A DNA stretch of 10,286 nucleotides, from positions 1-10,286 of the forward strand of contig JAAAVE010001098.1 of assembly GCA_015679605.1 (NCBI GenBank), in the 5' to 3' direction. The notes under the pieces were generated by a model. The model did not search any database and had not been told where the DNA came from. It saw nothing but the letters and a program-made list of their open reading frames with translations. The first letter of the stretch is position 1; every line of letters begins with the position of its first letter. Shown piece after piece: positions 1 to 9,700 of this stretch. The DNA comes from Podila epigama (Eukaryota; Mortierellomycota; Mortierellomycetes; Mortierellales; Mortierellaceae). The translations under genes were made by a program, and so were the position numbers.

Positions 1-13
1 TTTTTGCATTCAG
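1..13 (+). other. Possible 3' end of an upstream STT4 intron
   Basis: The window opens with a T-rich stretch ending in CAG at 11-13, which resembles an intron acceptor. The exon frame from position 14 is open and would follow a phase-0 junction. The frame is also open back to position 2, and another CAG sits at 31-33, so the exon start is uncertain. Confidence 0.45.
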
Positions 14-3000
14 CACCTTGCATCACTCGCCAGTGTGTACATTCACGAGTTGGATGATGTCCTTCCTTCCCATCTCTCCAACTGCCTCTTCAACCAGCCC
101 CGCGTCGAAGAGTATTGGATCCATACCGCTGCTCTCGATAGCGCCACGTTCTTGGGCATCAAGTATGTGTCGTATTCTTTTTCATCTCATTTAATTCATT
201 TTCTCCTGCTGAATTGCTCACCACTTCTCTTTAAAAAACTCTCTATAGCTTCAAGGAGACCACCAAGGGCATGTCCGACCTCCTTCAACAGTTCCTGACG
301 ACACCTTCGCCCATTTTCGAAAGTGCTGATCGTGGACTCATCCAAGAATGTGCAGTGGAGCGTCTGGCACAAACTCTCAAGTATGCCGAGGGAGGCGAGA
401 ACTTTGCCATGTCGACCGTCTACGCCTTGCTCAACACTCTCTATAGCCACAACTCGAAAGATAAGAACGATGTCAATGGTCAGGCTATTTTGATCCAGGA
501 GAATGTCATTGCTGCCATCTCCAAGATTGCCAGTGTCTTCAAGAGCGAAAAGATTACCCCCTTGGTTCTCTCTATGCTCGCGCAGCAGATCCGCCATCAC
601 AGCCTGAGGCTCGACTGTGTCATTATCGCCAGCTTAACGGACATTGCCTTGACTGGCTCTGAGAGCTCATTCAACGACATTACTCAGATTCTTTCGAACC
701 TGTTAAAGTCTACCTCCGGACCTGACAGCAAGCACTCGTCCAAGGAGCTCTCTGACGCCGTTTACGAGAGCCTCCTGCGCTTGGCCAAGACCACTAGCAC
801 CCGTCCTGAATTTTACCACTCGTATCTCATCACGTTGCTCAAGTTGTTTGTGGAGAAGGGTGTCCAGATCCAGTCGTCTGGTCATACTGTCAAGAAGGGC
901 CAGAACAAGATGAACCCTCAGGTCGTCAGTCTGGGTGCTCTCCTGCCTATTCTCGGCCAGCTCCTCTCTCACAAGGACTTCCAACCTCATCACAAGCCCA
1001 GCAAAGAAGACGTCAAGCTCTTCCGCGACGCCTGGTCGCACTGCATCCTCTTTGAATTTGTCAAGGATGCCACTTGGTACAAGGAATGGAGCGATGCCTT
1101 GGCGCAGATTGCCAGCAAGACCCCAGCATTTGTCTCAGGTGACCATGGTCCCAGTGCTTATCTCGAGGGTGATCTTGAGTACAACTCGGTCCTTCCTCGT
1201 GGCATCCACGATGACCAAAAGGCTTCCATGCGCGCCACCCTGACAAGCTACTTGCCTGGTCAGACGGCCGCGATCAAGACCCTGAGCTCGGCCAAGGTTG
1301 TTTTCCTCTTGTCTGTGTACCATGTTGAAACCATGCGTAGTCGTCAAGGCAACTGCTCCTTCATCCTCAAGTACTTTATGAATTCGGGTGTCAACGATGG
1401 TGGACTTTCTGTCTGTCTCGAGGCCATTGCTGATCAAGTCGTCAATGTCTTCACCTCCGAGTCGCAAACTAAGGTTCTCTCGCACTCGTTGGATGAGAAC
1501 GTCCGACAGCAGGTTCGTAACCTCGTCATCGGATGTGCCCATCGCCTCAAGCGCGTGAGTGCCTTGAGTGCCAAGTGGATCCACCGCATGATCGGCACCT
1601 TCCCTCAGCTCATGTGTGACAAGTCATTGTTGGCACTAGTACTCGAGATCAGTGAGCTCCTCTGGTCATCCTGCGAGAATGAGTTGACGGATGAGTACTG
1701 TCCCACATACAGCTTCACCTCGACCAAGGTCGGCGTCACCATCGACTTGCCCGATTCGTACCCATATCGCCGCGAATTGCTCTCTACATTCGTGGACCTG
1801 ACTCGTCGCTGGATCGCTGCGGCCATGGCCAACTCGCCGCAAGAGGTTGATGCCCTTCTTCAAGACTATCTGGCCGAGACTGAAAAGATCCACACTGGCA
1901 TCAGTCGTGTCCACATGGGCCGCACCTTGGCTGCCCGCGCTGGCAAGGATTTGATAAAGAACCACAACAGCTTTGATACCCTTGCCAACATCCCCGGTGC
2001 TCTGCCTGACAACTCCTCCGTCTTTTTCCAAGAGTTCTCCGCTCGTCGACGTTACCAAGGAGAGATTGGTGGCATGGAAAGTTTCTCAGCCATCAACGCC
2101 CAGCAGACAGGCTCTGTTCTTGAGAGCCAGTTGCCCGCTCTTCGTGAGAACTTGAAAAAGATGGCCCAACAGGCCAAGGACGACGAATTCATCTCGAACA
2201 AGGACCTGGCCAACGCGTTGCATCGCGCAGTCAGCGCCGTGGTAACTCTCAACAAGGTTGAAGAGGAGTTGGTCAAGATGATTGCTTGGATTCCCATTTA
2301 TTTGTTCACACCGGACAGTCTCAAGATTGGTACCTCGGTCTGGAACTGGCTCATCACTGAAAAACCCAATGTCGAAAAGCGCCTAATGTCCGAGGTCGCA
2401 GCTGGATGGACTTGGGCTCGCAGACACCAGAAGGGTTTGTTCTCACCCCTCTTGGACTCGGAAGATCCCTTCCGTTGCCGCATGGAGTATGCACCATCGG
2501 ATAAGAAGGCACGTCAGCGCTCGTACAAGATCGCTTCGTACTTGTTTTCTCCTCATGTCATCTGGATTGAGTTCTTGTCGAGTCGCTTCCAAGCCACCCG
2601 CTATGGCAACAGTGATATGGTCGACATGTTCACTCGTCTGCTTCAGCTGACCTTTGACAATGGCTTTAAGATGAGTACTCACCCCTTGGCTCGTGAGGGA
2701 CGCTTCCAGCTGTTGCTCTTGGGCCTGCGTCTCATTCAAAGCAACCGCATGGAGGCCTTGGTAGAGTACAAACTTCGCAACGCCCTTTACCTTTCTGCCC
2801 TGTCCTGGTTTGAGCTCTCGCCTCGCTGGTCCTTTGGCGGTAACCGCATGTTGAGCAAGACCGAGACTCGTATCATGAAGGAGTTTGGTGTTGCTTTGGA
2901 ACAGGACAAGATCTTTTTGGACTCTATCCTCTCTTCCATTCAAGGCACAGAGGGTCAGAACAGTGTAGACACAAACTATGTCTTTACCGAGGACCTGACT

Positions 3001-4860
3001 CGCGACGCTATCGTCCGCAAGCACACGCAGTGCCGTCGTCTCTTGTCTCTCTTGACTGAGAACGAGTTGAATCGTCTTGGCGTCTGGAGCACGCCTTTGG
3101 TCCTGAATGGTGGCACGGCCCCAGAAGTCAACTTTCAGGAGAAGAGTGTCTCTGAAGAGGGCTGGCGCAACTTGGTGCGCTTCGCCTGGAGTGTTTCGCC
3201 AAGCTTGGCCTTCCAGTTGATGTCGCGTTTCAAGAACAATGTCATTCCTAGTGAGCTCGGTCAACTCTTGGCCAGCGACCCCTTTGCTGCTGTCCATGAT
3301 GCTGATGCCGTTCAGATCCTTCTTGGCGAGGGTTCCTTCCGTTACACGGCCGCTCAACTCAAGTACCTGCTCTTCTGGCAGCCTGTTCCCTCGATCACGG
3401 CTATTTCATACTTCCAGCCTGCTTACCACCACAACCCCATGGTCCTCCAATACGCGATGCGATCTCTTGAGCACTCGCCCGTCGAGGTTGTATTCTTTTA
3501 TGTTCCCCAGATCGTGCAGGCGTTGCGCCATGATGATTTGGGCTATGTTGAAAAGTACATTATGCGCGCCGCCAAGGTTTCTCAGCTCTTTGCTCATCAG
3601 ATCATTTGGAACATGAAGGCCAACATGTACAAGGACAACAATAGTGAGGTGCCTGACTCTCTCAAGCCCACGTTGGACCGCATCATTGATAACATTGTGA
3701 ATGGACTGTCGGGCGAGGCCAAGTCATTCTACGACCGTGAGTTCTCGTTCTTTAAGCAAGTGACTTCGATCTCTGGATCGTTGATGCCTTATGTCAAGAA
3801 GACCAAGCCTGAGAAGAAGAAAAAGATTGACGAGGAAATGGCCAAGATTGTGGTTGATGTTGGTGTGTACCTACCCAGTAACCCGGAGGGTGTCGTTGTT
3901 GATATTGACAAGCGATCGGGCCGACCCTTGCAGTCGCACGCCAAGACGCCCTTCATGGCCTCATTCAAAGTGCGCAAGACGCGCGAGGAATCGACCTTGG
4001 GCAAGGCGATTATGAAGCGTGGCGAGTCTGGTAACAACGAGGACGAAGCGGATGCGGAGCCCAAGACGTACGATGTTTGGCAGTCGGCCATTTTCAAGGT
4101 CGGAGACGATTGTCGTCAGGATGTATTGGCGATTCAGCTGATTGCAGTGTTCAAGAACATCTTTACGAGCGTTGGTCTCGACTTGTACCTGTTCCCATAC
4201 CGCATTGTGGCAACAGCACCCGGCTGTGGTATGATCGATGTCATTCCCAACTCGATTTCGCGTGATCAACTGGGTCGTGAGAAGGTCAACAACTTGCAGG
4301 ATTACTTTGTGACAAAGTATGGTGGCGTGGATTCGATCGAGTACCAGCGCGCGCGTAATAACTTTATCCAGTCGGTGGCCTCGTACTCTGTGATCTCGTA
4401 TCTGCTCCAGTTCAAGGATCGTCACAACGGCAACATTATGATTGACGATGACGGTCATGTCATCCATATTGACTTTGGATTCATTCTTGATATTTCTCCT
4501 GGTGGTAACATCAACTTTGAGTCGTCACCCTTCAAGTTGACGACGGAGATGATCCAGATCATGGGTATGTCTGTTGAGGACCAAGGATACAGATGGTTCT
4601 GTGAGCTTTGTGTGAAGGCCTACTTGGCGTCGCGCCCCTATGCCGAGCAGATCTGTCAGATGGTTGCGCTGATGCTCGAGTCTGGTCTGCCTTGCTTCCG
4701 AGGCCAGACCATCAAGCGCCTCCGATCTCGCTTCCAGCTTGACCGTTCTGAGCGTGCAGCTGCCGAGTTTATGGTAGAGCGTGTGGATGAGTCGTACCTG
4801 AACAAGCGCACTGTGCTTTACGACTCTTTCCAGAAGGCGACCAACGGTATCCCCTACTAA
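14..4860 (+). CDS. STT4: Phosphatidylinositol 4-kinase, type III alpha class (Stt4), 5'-partial
   Basis: This enzyme phosphorylates phosphatidylinositol at the 4-position, making PI4P, chiefly at the plasma membrane (family knowledge). Exons are about 14-162 and 249-4860, joined by a GT-AG intron; they encode about 1586 visible residues. Roughly the first 1000 residues form a helical solenoid, followed by an accessory helical PIK-type region (nt 3000-3650). The kinase domain occupies about nt 3870-4857. Its landmarks are IFKVGDDCRQD, whose Lys at 4096-4098 is the expected ATP contact, then VATAPGCGMIDVIP, the catalytic loop DRHNGN at 4417-4434, and DFG at 4471-4479. The protein ends in NGIPY, close to the tail of animal PI4KA. 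All catalytic residues are present, so the gene looks functional. Yeast Stt4 is about 1900 residues, so some hundreds of N-terminal residues lie outside the window. ATG at 271 is internal: the reading frame continues through the intron into the upstream exon. The gene converges on CFD1. Confidence 0.95.
163..248 (+). other. STT4 intron
   Basis: This 86 bp intron has donor GTATGT at 163 and acceptor TATAG ending at 248. Splicing is phase 2: AA at 161-162 joins C at 249 to give Asn. The upstream frame (FLGI) then runs into FKETTKGM in the long exon. The intron is T-rich, and reading through it leaves the STT4 frame. Confidence 0.9.
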
Positions 4861-4952
4861 ACGAAGGCGCGAGTTTAGCCTTGTAATGAACTTTATGAAA
4901 AGAACAAATCAACTTTTTGAGCGTCTATGTGTTCCCTCTTTTGAAATGATCT

Positions 4953-4958
4953 ATTAAA
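4953..4958 (+). terminator. Candidate poly(A) signal for STT4
   Basis: ATTAAA lies 92 bp after the STT4 stop codon. It is the common variant of the AATAAA hexamer, followed by T/G-rich DNA. Fungal poly(A) signals are degenerate, so this is only a plausible site. Confidence 0.45.
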
Positions 4959-5015
4959 GTGTTGTGATTCTATCATATTCGGTCATCATTGAGATGGTCT
5001 TTTTTTTGTATTGTA

Positions 5016-5021
5016 TTTATT
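5016..5021 (-). terminator. Candidate poly(A) signal for CFD1
   Basis: On the minus strand this reads AATAAA, the canonical hexamer, about 75 bp downstream of the CFD1 stop codon. Its surroundings are AT-rich and include TGTA elements further upstream on that strand. Position and sequence both fit a cleavage site at about 4985-5006. Confidence 0.55.
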
Positions 5022-5096
5022 ATTTATGTTGTACATTGTTATGGATGGGGGATTGAAGGAAAAGAGTAAAAATGTCGACCTTTCAAAGTCCATACT

Positions 5097-6452
5097 CTAC
5101 TGACAGCGTGTAGCATACTCTTCCACTTTATCCGTGATCTTTTCAAAGACTGGGAACAAGGAGGATGTTGGAAATTGTTTCACAAGGTCCGTGTCCATGG
5201 CGGTCAGTGTTGGGTCAATGGGTACACGTCCCAAAAAGTTGATTGCAAACTCTTCTGACATGGCCTCACCACCTCCTGCTGAGAACAAGTTGCTACATTC
5301 CTATGATATCAAGTTTTGAACAAGGTATATGTAAATCATTAGTGGGAAGATCCAAAGATAGGAAGATCTATAATCATCTGGATGATAAAAAAAAACGAGA
5401 TGTGAACATACCGCGCAATGTGGACAGATAAAACCACTCATGTTCTCGACAAGTCCAAGAATAGGGACGTCCACCTGTCGACAAAAGCTGACCTGTTTCC
5501 TGACATCTGCCAAAGCAACTGCCTGAGGAGTCGTCACGAGCACCACGCCGTCTGGGTTGAACGCCTTCAAATGCTCCACAATCGAGATATTTTCGTCCGA
5601 CGTTCCTATACATATCAACAACAGAACATAAAAGCACCGGTACGAATTCAGTCTTGATTTCTTTTTTTTCTATACATCGTTCGTTCATACTTTATAACTC
5701 TTTTTTTTTGCGCCATCATTCGCCAAACATGTTTACCTGGTGGTGTGTCAACAATAAGATAATCGAGTTCGCCCCAACAGGTATCTGTCAAAAACTGACG
5801 GATCATGGCTATATAAGAAAAATAACCAGCAGGCAAATTGTTTTCGTTAACAAACAGATAATTGTTTCGCCTACACTTCTTTATCTTGTTTAATACAACA
5901 TTTTTTTCTTACCAGTCTTTTTGGGTCCTCGCCATACTACCGAGTCATCCTTGTTCTCTAACATGAATCCAATCGACATACAACAGAGTTGTTTCTTTTC
6001 GTCTGCAAAGACGGGCACCCATCTACCAAAAGATTTTTTATTTTTTGATTCAAAAAAACATATTAGTCATTTTTCTCCGCAGCGTCCCGTAGTGTGGTGT
6101 ACAAAAAAGGGCATAAGTTTTGCTTGTGTTTGCAATCGACCCAAAAACATTGCAAATCAACCTTCTCTACATTGACATGGAAGGTCAACATTAACAAGAA
6201 AGAAAAAATAGAGAATACGTTTTTTTTTTTTTTTTACCCTGCTGATGACTGATGTACACCTTTTCCATCAAGGCCCAACATGCGAGGAATACTGGGTCCA
6301 CAAAGGTCAATGTCAAGGACACCCACGGTTTTATTACGAGCGACGAGTGAAAGTGCAAGTTGAGTGGAGACGGAGGATTTGCCAACTCCACCCTTGCCAG
6401 ACATGACAAGGATGATGTGTTTGACGCCATCGAGTTGAGGAGGTTGTTGCAT
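5097..6452 (-). CDS. CFD1: Cytosolic Fe-S cluster assembly scaffold ATPase Cfd1/NUBP2
   Basis: This is a P-loop NTPase of the Mrp/NBP35 family. Together with Nbp35 it forms the scaffold that assembles [4Fe-4S] clusters for cytosolic and nuclear proteins (family knowledge). Five exons on the minus strand, 6452-6238, 6022-5913, 5808-5737, 5605-5412 and 5300-5097, total 795 nt and give 264 residues, a normal Cfd1 length. Every junction is GT-AG and keeps frame. Visible motifs are the deviant Walker A GKGGVGKS (residues 19-26, signature Lys20), DIDLCGPS (47-54), the Walker B-like LIVDTPPG (126-133), VTTPQAV, and CPHC (193-196) with another Cys at 199. The CPHC pair is expected to hold the bridging cluster with its partner. 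The N-terminus (MQQPPQLDG) has no cysteines, which separates it from Nbp35/NUBP1 with its N-terminal four-Cys ferredoxin-like motif. ATG at 6452-6450 has A at -3 and leads directly into the first strand. Confidence 0.95.
5301..5411 (-). other. CFD1 intron 4
   Basis: This 111 bp phase-0 intron has donor GTATGT and acceptor ATAG. A likely branch site CACTAAT lies about 40 nt before the acceptor. It splits the Cys motif between CPHCA and ECSN, and splicing restores CPHCAEC followed by the conserved FSAGGGE segment. Confidence 0.9.
5606..5736 (-). other. CFD1 intron 3
   Basis: This 131 bp intron has donor GTAAAC and acceptor TATAG. It interrupts the Gly codon of DTPPG (phase 1), and splicing joins DTPP-G to TSDEN, as expected for the family. 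It contains two A/T runs of eight or nine bases, and reading through it reaches a stop. Confidence 0.9.
5809..5912 (-). other. CFD1 intron 2
   Basis: This 104 bp phase-1 intron has donor GTAAGA and acceptor TATAG. G from the upstream exon plus CC from the downstream exon gives Ala, joining WRGPKKT to AMIRQFL. A GTTAAC element around 5850 is a possible branch region. Confidence 0.9.
6023..6237 (-). other. CFD1 intron 1
   Basis: At 215 bp this is the longest intron in the window. The donor is GT followed by sixteen A residues and the acceptor is GGTAG. ACTAATA near 6061-6067 is a good branch-site candidate. Splicing completes Gly72 (GG+A) and continues with WVPVFADE, matching family order after VHQSSAG. 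The donor lacks the usual G at +5. Confidence 0.88.
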
Positions 6453-6579
6453 TGTTTGTTATGAAGGAAAAAAAGGGAGGTTGAATGAAATGAAATGTTC
6501 AGAACGAGAGAATGTGTGATAAGAAAAATACAGAGAGGATAGTTTGTAAGCGAAAGAAGGCTCCGAGGGCTGAAACCTT

Positions 6580-6584
6580 ATTGG
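6580..6584 (-). promoter_or_regulatory. CCAAT-box motif upstream of CFD1
   Basis: On the minus strand this reads CCAAT, about 130 bp upstream of the CFD1 ATG, a typical distance for HAP/CBC complex binding in fungi. A second CCAAT lies at 6746-6742. A five-base match occurs often by chance, so functional weight is low. Confidence 0.35.
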
Positions 6585-6605
6585 GCCGTGATTTAGTAGA
6601 CCACC

Positions 6606-6633
6606 TTAAAACGAATTGTAGATCTCGTTTTAA
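6606..6633. repeat. Perfect 9-bp inverted repeat in CFD1 promoter region
   Basis: TTAAAACGA at 6606-6614 is matched by its reverse complement TCGTTTTAA at 6625-6633, with a 10 nt spacer. It lies about 155-180 bp upstream of the CFD1 start. It could be a dimeric transcription factor site or a weak hairpin. The arms are AT-rich but contain CG. Confidence 0.7.
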
Positions 6634-6757
6634 AAAATGATATCCACGTTGTCAACTTATCTGCATATGTCTCCTCTATCAGGGTGATACCCAAGAACCG
6701 TTGAACTTTTGGGGTGCGAGAAAAAGTAAAGCTTTGGGTTGATTGGGGATATCTTTC

Positions 6758-6763
6758 TTTTAT
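6758..6763 (-). terminator. Possible poly(A) signal for SMP-domain gene
   Basis: On the minus strand this reads TATAAA, a variant poly(A) hexamer, 13 bp after the stop codon at 6778-6776. It is close to the stop and not canonical, so the call is weak. Confidence 0.25.
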
Positions 6764-6775
6764 ATGTACAATTTT

Positions 6776-9700
6776 CTAATCCGCGGTTGTTCCCAGCTTG
6801 CCTGAAAGCAAAGGGTCATCTTCACTCATCCGGCGGTCCTCCAACGATCGCTTGACCCAAGCTTTGGTTGCTCCGAGAGCTGCTTGAGATTTCTGGGAGA
6901 GATAGGATGAAGTGGCCGAGGCTGCAGAGGACGCTGTCGAGTTGGACGGCGTAGACGATAATGACATGGATGACGATCGTGAGAGTGGCGGCTTGCCGCT
7001 GGCAGTCATGGCAGTCATGGCATTCATGGTATAGGCATTGGGCGCGCCAGAACCTGTCATTGGTGAAGACGAGGGCGAGGACGACGATGTCAATGGTGGG
7101 CGATGCGCCAAAGGTGGAGGAGCAGGTGGCCATGAACCGTTGGCTCCATTCGCCAGTAATGTCTCTCCATCAACAGGATGACCGGTTGGGACAGATCCTT
7201 CAAAATGGTTGCTTGACACACTGTTGCTCGAAAGGGTGCGCTCGAACATGTTCCGGGGCGATTTGCTGACTCCTGGCGTCACATTGGCCTTGTTGGTATT
7301 GTTGGGAAGACTTCCGCGGCGCCGATGTCCACCCAACAGACTTCCAAATGACTTTATGCTAGAGGTCTCTTCACGCTCCTTGTCCTTGTTATCCTTGTTA
7401 TCGCCTCCACCATTCCGTCTCAATAACAGATCCTTTTTCAGGCGCATGGGCAAGAGTCCATCGCCACTGTTTTTCCTGCCATGATCTTTTGCACTGCTTT
7501 CAACATTGCCATTGCTAACAACAGCCTTATCATCAGCCGATGCATCTGATGGAGTGCTACTTCCAGTGCTGTTTCGATTCTGAAGCCTCTTTTTCTTATC
7601 CACAGCGGACGCAAAGAGGCTCGCAAGGTTACCTTGGACAGTGTTGGCACTTGATCTAGCATGGCCATCCAATATACCTGCAATACCGATATGGGACGAC
7701 GAGGAGCTCACTGTGTGCTCGTCAAATGTCGCCGATCCCGACCCCGACCCCGACCCTGTTCCGGGGCTTGACCCTGGTGCTGCTGGTGTCGAGTCCCATT
7801 TGCGCACTGAGGTTGATCTTGGGAATGTGTCAAACTCTGGCCGACTGCTGTCCTTACTATGTGCCTTTGAAGGGCAGGCCAAGGTCTGGTGATGCTTTGA
7901 ATCTGCTCCTGGGGTGGGAGTGACAGCCTCGTCTGCACCAGTGGTTGTGCTCTCCGAGTCATCACTCGTCGGCGATTCCAACGTTGCAAGTCGCCTCAAA
8001 GAGTTTGATGAATCTTTCTTTGAGATGGCATTAGAAGATGTAGACGCAAATATCCGCGGTACTGCATGATCTGCCGATTCCGCGATTGTAGATACAGCAG
8101 ACAACTTTGGTATAGCCGAGGAAAGCTTCGATGACGTACTCCCTGCATTGCCTATTGTGTGACTCGTTGCAGGGGATGTCCGGATCGCTGTGGCGATCGA
8201 CGTGGCCACTGTTGGCTTGGTATTAAGCTTTGATGCATCGCTTAGAGACTCTGTTGATTTTGTTGAAAAATGTGCTTGTGAGAACCGTTTGAACTTTGCA
8301 GCCATGGTGTTGGCGATCGGGATAGGTAGAGCAGGTGTCTGGCTCGTATTACTGCTACTGCTGTTTTGGTTGATATAGAAAGCTGCCACTGGAGAACTGT
8401 GTGATAGGGGTGCAATCTCAGGCTCTGCATCCGAGTCAGTACAGGTAGAGCTCCAAGATAACTTGCGTTCTGCGGCGTTGGTGCTGGATTCTGAAAACTG
8501 TGAGCTCTCACTACCCCGTCGAGCACCCGACAATGCTTTGGTGGAAGTGGACTTTGTAGATTTTACATTTGTTGAGGACTCTGCCTCACTGTCGGTAGCC
8601 TGTTCTGGCACGATTTCCTCGTCACCCTCAAAAATTCCTCCTGTGCCATGCGAGTCAAAAAATGGATAATCGTCCATGTTGGGCAGTACAATTGCTTCCA
8701 CCATCGCCTCCCTGATCTTGCTCTCGATGGCGCTAATGACCATGTTCAGCTTGATAGCTTTGTCGGCCACGATAGGCTCAATCACAATGTCCATTTCCGG
8801 TGGTTCCTGAAAACCTATCCAAAACCGGTTGGTGGGGGGCGCTTTGATCTTGAGGGTCATCATGCCTGAAATAGACTTTACAAGGACAGCGAGGACAATC
8901 GTCACCTTGACAGGCTTCAAGGAGTTCAGTCCAAGACCGACGTCCACTTCAATCTCGACCCGTACGCCACCCTTGTAGGCTAGATGGAACTCTGAGAGCA
9001 GTTCACCATTCAACGCCAAATCGAGTAGCTTTGTCCGTGTGATGTAAGGAATGCTATGGCCGACAGCAAAAGAACGAACCTTGATCTCGCCCAAGAACGA
9101 TGGTCGTTTTAGCTTCAAGGTTTTGCGCGTGATCTTTTGAATAAACACTTCCTGAATCTTTTTCGTCTTGTAGACACCCAGAAAGATCCTGCCCAAGAAT
9201 GAGTTGAACCAACGGGTGTGCTCATGGTGCTTGTCCGAGTGCAGGGTTTGAATGTGATTCTGAATAGCTTCTAAATCAAACTGTGCCTTGTCTTGAATCT
9301 TTTGTTTTGTTCCTGGCTTCCTGAGCTTTGAGGCATAAAGTAAAGCGAGATACCTATAGAGAGCACACGTCATCCCCGTGCACGTTATGATAAGTGATCA
9401 TGACCACATGTGTATACACATATGGAGGCAATTACTACAGCAACACAACTCACCAGTCCTCCTTGACAACAGGTGTATGAATAAAGATATAGTACTCATC
9501 TTGACCATTGTCCAAGACACTACTTGTTGGGATAACATCCGGCTTTCTCTTGACCTGGATCGGGTGTTCTTTGTTAAAGACTTCGTTGTCGGGAAGGTTC
9601 TTGGGAAAGATGTTGACCTCAAAGAGATTCATGGGCACGACAGCTTTGCAGTCCCGCTGCTGGTCACTCTCGTACAGGAACAAGGTGTCGTAGCGAAGGA

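Larger units (their letters stand above)
4861..5096. other. Convergent intergenic spacer, STT4 and CFD1 3' UTRs
   Basis: These 236 bp separate the STT4 TAA stop (plus strand) from the CFD1 TAG stop (minus strand). The spacer is AT-rich, has a T-run near 5000-5007, and holds no convincing coding sequence. It must contain the 3' UTRs and poly(A) sites of both genes. Confidence 0.85.
6453..6775. other. Intergenic spacer: CFD1 promoter region and SMP-gene 3' UTR
   Basis: These 323 bp lie between two genes that are both on the minus strand. The part next to CFD1 (about 6464-6562) is purine-rich on the plus strand, so CT-rich on the coding strand, a common fungal promoter or 5' UTR feature. The middle holds a CCAAT motif and an inverted repeat. 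The part near 6775 is the 3' UTR of the SMP-domain gene. I see no ORF or RNA gene. Confidence 0.75.

Noticed and set aside
271-273. ATG at 271 as the STT4 start
   Set aside because: The frame continues upstream through FKETTKG to a good splice acceptor and a coding exon, and the family needs several hundred more N-terminal residues.
196-600. 134-codon minus-strand frame near the STT4 intron
   Set aside because: It crosses the intron and exon of STT4 antisense, has no recognisable motif and no promoter context.
2443-3357. 304-codon open frame on the minus strand inside STT4
   Set aside because: It lies wholly antisense to a conserved, continuous STT4 exon. Its protein resembles nothing I know and looks like the mirror of GC-biased codon use.
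3961-4467. 168-codon antisense frame under the kinase domain
   Set aside because: It is a shadow of the strongly conserved kinase codons on the plus strand, with no domain or start context of its own.
5654-6175. Plus-strand frames of 79 and 84 codons opposite CFD1
   Set aside because: They span AT-rich introns and exons of the minus-strand CFD1 gene, and the minus exons explain the coding signal fully.
5097-6452. Nbp35/NUBP1 or Ind1/NUBPL instead of Cfd1
   Set aside because: There is no N-terminal four-Cys motif as in Nbp35 and no mitochondrial presequence as in Ind1. Length and VHQSSAGWVPVF-type sequence fit Cfd1.
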